Assembly (NCBI GenBank): GCA_020438525.1
Contig: JAGQUL010000020.1
Span: 1-5,676 of the forward strand
Origin: Thermoleophilia bacterium
GTDB lineage: Bacteria; Actinomycetota; Thermoleophilia; Gaiellales; SKUG01
Length of the DNA stretch: 5,676 bases
Reading direction: 5' to 3'
The position numbers were made by a program, and so were the translations under genes. The notes beneath the pieces are model-generated. The model had not been told where the DNA came from, did not search any database, and worked only from the letters and a program-made list of their open reading frames with translations. Each line of letters begins with the position of its first letter. Position 1 is the first letter of the stretch. Shown here piece after piece: positions 1-5,676 of the stretch.

Positions 1-2886
1 CTCGTCGGGCCGGGCACCCTGTTCATGGCGCGCGAGGGCTGGTGGGTGGACTCCCACGACTTCCTGCAGGACGCGATCGACGCCGGAGCGTCGGCGCTCG
101 TCGTCACGCGCCCCGAGGCCGTGCCCGACGGATGTCCGGTGCCGGTGTGGCGCTCGTACCACGAGGATCGCGACCTGGGCCTGATGGCCGACCGGTTCTT
201 CGACGCGCCCACCGAGAAGCTGCGGGTGATCGGAGTAACCGGCACCAACGGCAAGACGTCGGTGACGTGGACCATCGCGCACATGCTGCGCGAGCTGGGC
301 GAGCGGCCGGCGTTGATGGGTACAGTGACGTATCAGTTCGAGCATCGTACGATCGTTGCTCGCAACACGACGCCCGACGGCCTGACGATTCATCGCTTCG
401 CTCGCGAGGTGCTGGACGCAGGTGCGACGGCGCTGGTGATGGAGGTGTCGTCGCACGGCATCGAGCTCGAGCGGATCGCCGGTGTGGCGTTTGACGACGT
501 CGCGTTCACGAACCTGACGCGCGATCATCTGGACTTTCACAAGACCTTCGAAGCGTACCGCGGGGCGAAGCGCCGCCTGTTCACCTCGGTACTTGCCGCG
601 TCCTCTGCGCGCGGAGCGACCTGCCACGCCGTGTCGATGGTCGACGACGAGGAAGGTCGCCAGATGCTGGATGCTTCCTACGAAGGTGCGACGAAAGTAC
701 CGGTATCTGTGCATGGTGGGGCCGTCGAGCACGGAGTGTCGGTCGACATCGTCGAGCGACATGGCGTCGACGCTACGACGATCGTCTGCGCAGGACGGCA
801 CGTGCGCCTGCCGGTGTTCGGCGACCACAATGTCGCCAACACCGCGCTGGCCGCCGCCGTCGTCGCCTGTGACGATCGCTTCGATGTCCATGCAGCGCTC
901 GAATCCATGCGCTCCTTTCCGGGGGTGCCCGGACGCGCCGAGCGAGTCGCGGCGACCCGCGAAGACGAGCCGGTCGTCCTGGTCGACTACGCCCACTCCG
1001 ACGACGCCGTCGAGCGCATCGGCGCCGCCGTCGCTGCGACCGGACTCGCGCCGATCATCGTGCTCGGCTGCGGTGGAGATCGCGACGCGACCAAGCGCCG
1101 GCCCATGGCCGATGCCGCGCTCGCGCACGCGGCGCACTGCGTGTTCACCAGCGACAATCCGCGGTCGGAGGCGCCCGAGGCCATCGTCGACGCCATGACC
1201 GACGGCCTGTCCGACGAGCAGCTCGCGCGCGTCGATGTCGTCGTCGATCGCAGCGCGGCCATCGAGCGCGCCATCGCGTTGTCCGAAGGGCGCCCGGTGC
1301 TCCTGCTCGGCAAGGGACACGAGACCTACCAGGAGCTTGGCGGCCGCCGGTTCCATCTGGACGACCGTGAGGAGGCGCGCCGCGCGCTCGTCGCACGGCG
1401 CCTCGGACGCACGTCTGCCGACGTGCCGCTGCTGGCGGGCTGGTCGGAGGAGCGGCTGGCGACGGCGATGAAGGGCCGGGTCGTGCGGGACACCCGTCGG
1501 TGCTTCCACGGCCTGTCGACCGACACCCGCGCCCTCTTCGACGGCGCCGTCTTCGTCGCGCTCCGAGGCGAGCGCTTCGACGGCCACGCCTTCCTCGCCG
1601 ATGCGGTACGCGCCGGCGCCGTGGCACTCGTCGTTGACGCCGCCGCCACCATCGATGGCCTGGATGCCACGGTCATCGTCGTCGACGACACCACCGCGGC
1701 GCTCGGCCACATGGCGTCGGCCCTGCTCGTCGAGGCCCGTCGGCGACACGGCGGCCTCCGCACCGTCGGCATCACCGGCTCGAACGGCAAGACGACCACG
1801 AAGGAGCTGCTCGGCGCGCTCGTGCGCTCCCAGGGCGGCGACACGCTCGTGACCCCCGGCAACCTGAACAACCACATCGGTCTCCCGCTCACGGTGGCCG
1901 CGATCACGGCGAGCACCCGCGACGCCATCCTCGAGATGGGCGCCAACCGCCCAGACGACATCCGGGAGCTCGCTGACATGGCGCGCCCCGATGTGTCGGT
2001 GATCACGTCCATCGGCCGTGCCCACATCGAGGGCCTTGGTGGCATGGATGGGGTACGGCAGACCAAGGGCGGCATCCTCGCGTTCGGTGCGCGCGTCGCG
2101 GTGCTGCCCCTGCACGAGGCGACATCGGCGCCCATCGCCGCGCAGCTCGCGTCCGGCACCGTCGTCGTGACCTTCGGCGGTCCCGGCGCCACCCTCGAGG
2201 TGGCCCGCCACGAGGACGATGGCGACGTCGTCCTCACCGGCCAGGGCCTGCTGGACGGCTGGCGCGCGGTCGTTCCGCTGTCGCTCCCGGGCGAGCACAA
2301 CGCGCTGAATCTTGCGGCAGCGGTGCTCGCGTCCGTCGCGCGTTCCGGCGACGTCTCGGTCGAGCGCATGCCCGACGCTGCAATGCTGGCGGAGGCGCTC
2401 GCCGGTGTCGAGCTGCCCGGCGGTCGTCTACGTCGCCTGCACATCGCCGGCCGCACCGTGATCGACGACGCCTACAACGCCAACCCCGAGAGCATGCGTG
2501 CCGCGCTCGAGGAGCTCGCGGCCACGGCTGGCACGCGCCGCGTCGCGGTGCTCGGACGGATGGCGGAGCTCGGCGAGACCTCACCGCAGCTGCACGGCCA
2601 GGCGGGGGCGGCCGCGGGAACGCTGGAGGCGATCGACGAGCTGGTCGTCGTCGGCGACGGAATCGAAGCGCTTGCGCTGCTCGAGGGCTGGAGCAGCGCC
2701 CGGGGCGCCGGCGCGCGCTCGTACGAGGACGTGGACGTGGCGATCGCGGCGATCGGCGAGTGGTTCCGCAGCGGCGACACGGTGCTCGTGAAGGCGTCGA
2801 ACTCGAGCGGGCTCGGCAGGCTTGCGGCCCGGCTCGTCGAACGTTTCGGGAGCGACGACGGGCCGGCAGGAGGTGACGAGGCATGA
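1..2886 (+). CDS. murE-murF: Bifunctional MurE-MurF ligase (5' partial): UDP-MurNAc-dipeptide:meso-DAP ligase fused to D-Ala-D-Ala-adding ligase
   Basis: Two complete ATP-dependent Mur ligase modules lie in one frame. They add meso-diaminopimelate (MurE) and then D-Ala-D-Ala (MurF) to the cytoplasmic UDP-MurNAc peptide. Residues are counted from the codon at base 1. MurE half: PGTLF and DSHDF of the N-terminal domain; P-loop GTNGKT (81-86); NTTPDG (122-127); EVSSHG (148-153); AKRRLF with the expected carbamylated Lys190; DYAH (329-332); GCGGDRD (357-363); DNPR (385-388), the meso-DAP-selecting motif; GKGHETYQ (437-444). MurF half: STDTR (506-510); P-loop GSNGKTTTK (593-601); NLNNHIG (621-627); EMGANRP (645-651); expected carbamylated Lys689; GEHNALN (764-770); DDAYNANPES (822-831); VKASNSSG (930-937). 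The open frame already runs at base 1 inside conserved MurE sequence, so the ATG at 25 is not the start. Roughly 30-50 residues are probably upstream. The halves meet near residues 468-480 with almost no linker. The MurE DYAH motif continues SDD where TPD is usual. Codon use is more relaxed in the middle of the MurE half than elsewhere. The stop overlaps the mraY start. Confidence 0.96.
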   Translation, partial: LVGPGTLFMAREGWWVDSHDFLQDAIDAGASALVVTRPEAVPDGCPVPVWRSYHEDRDLGLMADRFFDAPTEKLRVIGVTGTNGKTSVTWTIAHMLRELGERPALMGTVTYQFEHRTIVARNTTPDGLTIHRFAREVLDAGATALVMEVSSHGIELERIAGVAFDDVAFTNLTRDHLDFHKTFEAYRGAKRRLFTSVLAASSARGATCHAVSMVDDEEGRQMLDASYEGATKVPVSVHGGAVEHGVSVDIVERHGVDATTIVCAGRHVRLPVFGDHNVANTALAAAVVACDDRFDVHAALESMRSFPGVPGRAERVAATREDEPVVLVDYAHSDDAVERIGAAVAATGLAPIIVLGCGGDRDATKRRPMADAALAHAAHCVFTSDNPRSEAPEAIVDAMTDGLSDEQLARVDVVVDRSAAIERAIALSEGRPVLLLGKGHETYQELGGRRFHLDDREEARRALVARRLGRTSADVPLLAGWSEERLATAMKGRVVRDTRRCFHGLSTDTRALFDGAVFVALRGERFDGHAFLADAVRAGAVALVVDAAATIDGLDATVIVVDDTTAALGHMASALLVEARRRHGGLRTVGITGSNGKTTTKELLGALVRSQGGDTLVTPGNLNNHIGLPLTVAAITASTRDAILEMGANRPDDIRELADMARPDVSVITSIGRAHIEGLGGMDGVRQTKGGILAFGARVAVLPLHEATSAPIAAQLASGTVVVTFGGPGATLEVARHEDDGDVVLTGQGLLDGWRAVVPLSLPGEHNALNLAAAVLASVARSGDVSVERMPDAAMLAEALAGVELPGGRLRRLHIAGRTVIDDAYNANPESMRAALEELAATAGTRRVAVLGRMAELGETSPQLHGQAGAAAGTLEAIDELVVVGDGIEALALLEGWSSARGAGARSYEDVDVAIAAIGEWFRSGDTVLVKASNSSGLGRLAARLVERFGSDDGPAGGDEA
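2868..2876 (+). promoter_or_regulatory. Strong Shine-Dalgarno for mraY
   Basis: AGGAGGTGA lies inside the last codons of murF. It is complementary to the usual 16S anti-Shine-Dalgarno over its whole length. The GGAGG core ends nine bases before the ATG at 2883, a normal spacing. With the ATGA stop/start overlap it fixes the mraY start and indicates co-transcription, and probably translational coupling, with the murE-murF gene. Confidence 0.85.
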
Positions 2887-3938
2887 CTCGCATGTTGCTC
2901 GCCGGCACGCTCGGCGCCCTGATCGTGATCGTGCTCGGCCCGCTGTTCATCCGGTGGGCGCGCCGCCGCGAGTTCGGGCAGGAGTTCCGCGAGGACGGCC
3001 CGCAGACCCACGCGGTGACGAAGAAGGGCACGCCCACGATGGGCGGGCTGCTGATCCTGTTCGGGTTCAGCGTGCCGTACTGGCTGGTGGGGCGCGAGCA
3101 CACCGACTTCGGCCTGGTGGTGTGGATCACCACGATGCTCTGCGCGATGATGGGTTTCTGGGACGACGCGATGAAGGTCGTGAACCGGCGATCGCTCGGC
3201 ATCAACGGCAAGACCAAGCTGCTGCTGATGGGCCTGATCACCGTGTTCCTGGGGTGGGCGAGCACCGAGCTGCTCAACGTGACCACGGTGCTCGAGGTGC
3301 CGTTCACGAGCAACAGCGCGGGGGCGAACGCGATCACGGTCGACCTGGGATGGGGCTGGTACGTGCTGCTGTTCTTCGTGCTGGCCGGCACGAGCAACTG
3401 CGTGAACCTGGCCGACGGGCTCGACGGGCTGGCGGCCACGACGGTGACGATCGCGCTGATGTCGTTCACGGCGATCGCATTCATCCTGTGGGACCGCGGA
3501 CTGACCGGGATCTTCCCGCTCAGCATCGATCAGGACGGCGCGCTCGACATCGCGATCCTGTGCAGTGCGCTGGGTGGGTCGCTGATCGGGTTCCTGTGGT
3601 GGAACGCGTACCCGGCGAAGGTGTTCATGGGCGATACCGGGTCGCTGGCGCTCGGCGGGGCGCTGGCGGCGCTGGCGGTGGTGCTCAAGGTCGAGCTGCT
3701 GCTCGTGGTGATCGGCGGGATCTTCGTGGTCGAGGGCCTGAGCGTGATGCTGCAGACCACGGTGTTCAAGCTCTCGCGGCGCTTCACGGGCGAGCCCCGG
3801 CGCCTGTTCCTGATGGCGCCGATCCACCACCACTTCGAGCTCAAGGACTGGAGCGAGACGCAGATCATGGTGCGCTTCGCGATCGTGGCGTCGCTGTTTT
3901 CCGCCACCGGCTTCACCATCTGGTTCAGGACGCACTGA
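2883..3938 (+). CDS. mraY: Phospho-N-acetylmuramoyl-pentapeptide-transferase
   Basis: This integral membrane enzyme moves phospho-MurNAc-pentapeptide from UDP to undecaprenyl phosphate on the cytoplasmic face, giving lipid I. The 351-residue product is within the family's usual size and is rich in hydrophobic segments, as expected for the ten-helix fold. Visible signatures are FGQEFREDGP (31-40), GTPTMGG (49-55), FWDDAMKV (92-99) with the paired Mg-binding aspartates D94 and D95, NLADGLDGLA (175-184), FMGDTGS (248-254) with the third active-site aspartate D251, and MAPIHHHFE (311-319) with the HHH motif. All catalytic positions are intact. The N-terminus is short, with one helix before the FGQ segment, resembling high-GC Gram-positive enzymes more than the longer E. 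coli form. The start is set by the Shine-Dalgarno at 2868-2876 and the four-base overlap with the murF stop. Codon use is strongly G/C-ending, with GTG far commoner than GTC for valine. It receives substrate from the upstream MurE-MurF product. Confidence 0.98.
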   Translation: MTRMLLAGTLGALIVIVLGPLFIRWARRREFGQEFREDGPQTHAVTKKGTPTMGGLLILFGFSVPYWLVGREHTDFGLVVWITTMLCAMMGFWDDAMKVVNRRSLGINGKTKLLLMGLITVFLGWASTELLNVTTVLEVPFTSNSAGANAITVDLGWGWYVLLFFVLAGTSNCVNLADGLDGLAATTVTIALMSFTAIAFILWDRGLTGIFPLSIDQDGALDIAILCSALGGSLIGFLWWNAYPAKVFMGDTGSLALGGALAALAVVLKVELLLVVIGGIFVVEGLSVMLQTTVFKLSRRFTGEPRRLFLMAPIHHHFELKDWSETQIMVRFAIVASLFSATGFTIWFRTH

Positions 3939-3979
3939 GCGGCGCGATGGCCGGGTGCCCTCCGGGCGGCTGCTCGCTC

Positions 3980-4000
3980 GCTGCACCTGATGCGTGCAGC
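3980..4000. other. Small perfect hairpin after mraY
   Basis: GCTGCAC (3980-3986) and GTGCAGC (3994-4000) form a perfect 7-bp stem around a 7-base loop, 41 bases after the mraY stop. The following bases, TTCGTTCG, contain only scattered T, so it is not a classical intrinsic terminator. It could weakly attenuate or stabilise the 3' end of the mraY message. A 7-bp inverted repeat can also occur by chance in sequence of this composition. Confidence 0.3.
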
Positions 4001-4023
4001 TTCGTTCGCGCTGGGTGCGCGCG

Positions 4024-4070
4024 GCCCGGGTAACGAAATTGGGCGTATGGCCCAACTTCGTTACCTGGGC
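4024..4070. repeat. Long imperfect palindrome, REP/MITE-like or operator-like
   Basis: The arms at 4024-4044 and 4050-4070 match as inverted repeats at 19 of 21 positions around a 5-base GTATG centre. The core arms are GGTAACGAAATTGGGC (4029-4044) and GCCCAACTTCGTTACC (4050-4065). The two mismatches become one G-U wobble and one A-C mismatch in RNA from either strand, so both transcripts would fold into a long hairpin. It lies in the mraY-ftsW gap. There is no T-tract on either side, so a standard intrinsic terminator is unlikely. Because of the symmetry both strands can be read as a similar peptide, VTKLG-x-x-PNFVT, which is a by-product and not a protein signal. It may be a dispersed palindromic element, a protein-binding site or an RNA-processing hairpin. 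The structure is clear and the role unknown. Confidence 0.85.
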
Positions 4071-4078
4071 GTGTGGGC

Positions 4079-4084
4079 GGGAGG
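4079..4084 (+). promoter_or_regulatory. Possible Shine-Dalgarno for the 47-codon ORF
   Basis: GGGAGG lies eleven bases before the ATG at 4096, just downstream of the palindrome. The spacing is slightly long but acceptable. Purine-rich hexamers of this kind arise by chance in G-rich sequence, so it counts only together with the ORF it precedes. Confidence 0.3.
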
Positions 4085-4095
4085 CGGTAGCAGGG

Positions 4096-4239
4096 ATGGA
4101 CCGGCGCGCGGCGAAGCGTAGTTGGACGGGCGTGGCATCCGGCTGCGTCGTCAGCATGGACGTGGTTCGATGGCGGGGAGTGCGACACGAGGCGGAGGAC
4201 GAGGCCGGCGACGCCGGCGCGACGACTCCACGCACGTGA
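4096..4239 (+). CDS. Candidate small ORF (47 aa) overlapping the ftsW start
   Basis: An ATG at 4096 with a GGGAGG eleven bases upstream opens a 47-residue frame that starts MDRRAAKRSW and ends in a TGA at 4237-4239. That stop overlaps the preferred ftsW GTG (4236-4238) as GTGA, the geometry of translationally coupled genes, and would explain why that GTG lacks its own Shine-Dalgarno. By hand count about 82% of its codons across 4123-4236 end in G or C, against about 63% for the ftsW frame over the same bases. Both fall below the well over 90% seen in mraY. The product is charged, has no membrane segment, and resembles nothing I recognise. It could be a leader peptide, or simply an open stretch in GC-rich intergenic DNA, which I consider at least as likely. 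Confidence 0.25.
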   Translation: MDRRAAKRSWTGVASGCVVSMDVVRWRGVRHEAEDEAGDAGATTPRT

Positions 4240-5573
4240 CCGCCCCGAGCGCGCGGTCCACTGCGAAACGGTCGAAGGCGAAGGACGCCGCGGCCGTGGT
4301 GCCTGCAGCGGCGAAGCGGCCCGAGGCGATCACGCTGCCCAAGGCGAGCCCTGTCACGGCGGCGCTGGGTCGTCGTCGCCTCGTGGTGCTGATCGCGATC
4401 ACGCTGTACGTGTTCGGCCTGGTGATGGTGGCGAGCGCATCGAGCGGCGAGCTGCTGCTGCAGGGCCTCGACCAGTGGCAGCTGCTCAAGCGCCAGGCGA
4501 TCTTCGGGATCGCCGGGATGAGCGCGATGTGGTTCATGATGTCGATCCCGCTCGAGGTCGTTCGCCGGCTGGCGCGACCGGCGGTGTGGGCGTGCTTCGG
4601 GCTCGTGATGGTGGTGATGGTCCCGGGCGTGGGCCACTCCGCCAACGGTGCGACGCGCTGGATCGACCTGGGGATCTTCCAGCTGCAGCCGTCGGAGCCG
4701 CTCAAGCTTGCGGTGTGCGCGCTGCTTGCGGCGCACCTGGCACGCACGCCGGCGCCGGAGCACTGGCTCAACGATCTCGTCAAGTCGCCGGGCGGTGCCG
4801 CACTCGGACTGGCAGGGCTGCTCGTGGGGCTGCAGAGCGACCTGGGGTCGGGCCTGGTGGTGGGCGGCGTGACGCTCGTGCTGTACATGCTCGCCGGCAC
4901 GCGCTGGAAGCTGCTCTGGCGCACGGTCGGGCCGGCCGTGGCGCTCGTCGTGTTCTCGATCGTGGCGGAGGACTACCGGCGCGAGCGCTTCCTGGCGTTC
5001 ATCGACCCGTGGGCGAACCCGCAGAGCGGCGGCTACCAGCTCGTGCAGGCGCTGCTCGCGATCGGGTCGGGCGGCCCGTTCGGCGTGGGGCTCGGGCACA
5101 GCGTGCAGAAGATGACGTTCCTGCCCGAGGCGCACACCGACATGATCTTCGCCGTGATCGTGGAGGAGCTCGGGCTGCTTGGCGTGATCCTCGTGCTGGG
5201 CTCGTTCGGGGTGCTCGCGGCAATCGGCACGCGCATCGCGATGCGCGCACGAACCCGGTTCAGCGCGCTGCTCGCCGCCGGCATCACCGCGATGGTCGTG
5301 GGGCAGGCGTGCGTCAACGTGGCCGGCGTGACCGGCGTGATGCCGCTCACCGGCATTCCGCTGCCGCTCGTGAGCTACGGCGGGTCGTCGATCATCGTGA
5401 CGCTCGCCGCGCTCGGCCTGCTCGCGAACATCGCGACCGAGCGACGCCCGTCGCGCGCGTTCGTGCTCGAGGAGGCAGCGGCCGCTCGCGGCGGCACGCG
5501 CGCATCGAAGGTCGCGGCGCCCGCCGCCGACGACTTCGACGACCTCGACGAAGACAGCGTCGACTGGGGCTGA
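4236..5573 (+). CDS. ftsW: FtsW, SEDS-family peptidoglycan glycosyltransferase of the divisome
   Basis: FtsW is a polytopic SEDS protein that polymerises lipid II with its partner class B penicillin-binding protein at the septum. Residues are counted from the GTG at 4236 (445 aa). A basic, Ala/Lys-rich cytoplasmic N-terminus (1-47) precedes the first membrane helix (about 48-68). Family signatures follow: GATRWIDLG with LQPSE (138-154), QSDLGSG (200-206), RRERFLAFIDPW (248-259), LPEAHTD (296-302) with the conserved catalytic Asp302, and PLTGIPLPLVSYGGSS (370-385). A soluble tail ends in an acidic run (about 431-443). FtsW is favoured over RodA by the dcw context and overall sequence. The start is uncertain. 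In-frame TTG 4122 and ATG 4170 would add 38 or 22 residues, but that stretch is Arg/Gly-rich with relaxed codon use, and normal codon bias begins near 4236. None of the three starts has a clear Shine-Dalgarno; a GGAGG-like purine run at 4189-4205 is too far from 4236. The GTG overlaps the stop of a candidate small ORF. Confidence 0.95.
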   Translation: MTAPSARSTAKRSKAKDAAAVVPAAAKRPEAITLPKASPVTAALGRRRLVVLIAITLYVFGLVMVASASSGELLLQGLDQWQLLKRQAIFGIAGMSAMWFMMSIPLEVVRRLARPAVWACFGLVMVVMVPGVGHSANGATRWIDLGIFQLQPSEPLKLAVCALLAAHLARTPAPEHWLNDLVKSPGGAALGLAGLLVGLQSDLGSGLVVGGVTLVLYMLAGTRWKLLWRTVGPAVALVVFSIVAEDYRRERFLAFIDPWANPQSGGYQLVQALLAIGSGGPFGVGLGHSVQKMTFLPEAHTDMIFAVIVEELGLLGVILVLGSFGVLAAIGTRIAMRARTRFSALLAAGITAMVVGQACVNVAGVTGVMPLTGIPLPLVSYGGSSIIVTLAALGLLANIATERRPSRAFVLEEAAAARGGTRASKVAAPAADDFDDLDEDSVDWG

Positions 5574-5593
5574 GCCGGTCGCTGCCGCGCTCG

Positions 5594-5612
5594 ACCGGGC
5601 CCGTGACCCGGT
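5594..5612. terminator. Weak hairpin after ftsW, possible terminator
   Basis: ACCGGG (5594-5599) and CCCGGT (5607-5612) form a perfect 6-bp G+C-rich stem with a 7-base loop, 20 bases after the ftsW stop. No T-tract follows, so it is not a standard intrinsic terminator. GC-rich actinobacteria can terminate at stems without U-runs, but a stem this short is also expected by chance. Confidence 0.2.
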
Positions 5613-5629
5613 GGCCCAGTGCGCCGAGT

Positions 5630-5676
5630 GATCCGGATTGGGCGGTGGTGTTCGCGATGGAATCCGGATTGGTCGG
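5630..5676. repeat. Two near-identical 16-bp palindrome-centred boxes, 31 bp apart
   Basis: GATCCGGATTGGGCGG (5630-5645) and AATCCGGATTGGTCGG (5661-5676) agree at 14 of 16 positions. Each contains the 8-bp palindrome ATCCGGAT, and the second extends to a 10-bp perfect palindrome AATCCGGATT. The 31-bp spacing is close to three helical turns, which would put both on the same face of the DNA. They lie 57 bases after the ftsW stop, where the control region of a next gene could be. The second copy ends exactly at the window edge, so further copies cannot be excluded. An operator pair or the start of a 31-bp tandem repeat are both possible. Nothing else is recognisable in 5574-5676, and no downstream gene start can be supported. 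Confidence 0.55.

Noticed and set aside
25..27. ATG at 25 as the true start of murE
   Set aside because: The eight codons before it are open and encode LVGPGTLF, which matches the conserved PGxLF block of the MurE N-terminal domain, so the gene begins upstream of the window.
1326..2456. - strand open frame of 376 codons opposite the MurE-MurF junction, and another of 430 codons at 2234-3526
   Set aside because: Both are Arg/Ser/Pro-rich shadow translations of genuine + strand coding sequence, with no motif or start signal of their own.
4024..4070. Palindrome as an intrinsic terminator
   Set aside because: The stem is long but no T-tract follows on either strand.
4122..4155. TTGGAC at 4122 as a -35 element for an ftsW promoter
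   Set aside because: No -10-like sequence appears at the required spacing in this GC-rich stretch.
3925..4188. 87-codon - strand frame across the mraY-ftsW gap
   Set aside because: It overlaps the mraY end, passes through the palindrome, and has neither homology nor a convincing start.
3994..4239. 81-codon + strand frame running through the palindrome
   Set aside because: Its first third is the translated palindrome and the start has no ribosome site. Only the part from ATG 4096 is kept, as a weak candidate.
2472..5135. Very long open frame on the - strand (887 codons), opposite murF, mraY and ftsW
   Set aside because: It is antisense to three well-identified genes. The product is low-complexity, rich in Arg, His, Gln and Pro with no recognisable domain, as expected from the complement of GC-biased codons.
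5630..5676. CRISPR array start
   Set aside because: There are only two 16-bp boxes with a 15-bp interval; repeat and spacer are both too short and no further unit is visible.
5657..5676. ATG at 5657 as the start of the next gene (for example murG)
   Set aside because: The first codons (MESGLV) do not resemble the MurG glycine-rich N-terminus, only six codons are visible, and the upstream purine run is weak.

Overview
The window is a high-GC stretch of a bacterial division and cell wall (dcw) cluster, with every convincing gene on the + strand. In order it carries a fused murE-murF gene (5' end outside the window), mraY, and ftsW. Together they cover consecutive peptidoglycan steps. MurE adds meso-diaminopimelate and MurF adds D-Ala-D-Ala to the UDP-MurNAc peptide in the cytoplasm, MraY transfers the phospho-MurNAc-pentapeptide to undecaprenyl phosphate to make lipid I, and FtsW polymerises lipid II at the division site.

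Organism: the extreme GC bias at third codon positions, the short MraY N-terminus with an FGQ-x-x-REDGP-type segment, and the FtsW sequence suggest a high-GC Gram-positive lineage. My best guess is the deep actinobacterial class Thermoleophilia (Solirubrobacterales-like), but this is similarity judged by eye and not a database result. The DNPR motif in MurE predicts meso-DAP peptidoglycan.

Layout: 1-2886 murE-murF fusion; 2883-3938 mraY, overlapping the fusion by ATGA and preceded by a near-perfect Shine-Dalgarno; 3939-4235 a 297-base gap; 4236-5573 ftsW, with an uncertain start; 5574-5676 non-coding as far as visible. The gap holds a small 7-bp hairpin, a striking 21-bp-arm palindrome (4024-4070), and a candidate 47-codon ORF whose stop overlaps the preferred ftsW start. 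The region after ftsW holds a 6-bp hairpin and two near-identical 16-bp boxes 31 bp apart, the second running to the window edge. The most common dcw order has murD between mraY and ftsW. Here murD is absent, and the palindrome-bearing gap occupies its place.

The core genes are ordinary housekeeping genes. The items worth a second look are the gene fusion with almost no linker, the palindrome, the possible coupled small ORF, the missing murD and the twin boxes after ftsW. I see no defence system, mobile element gene, CRISPR array or RNA gene.
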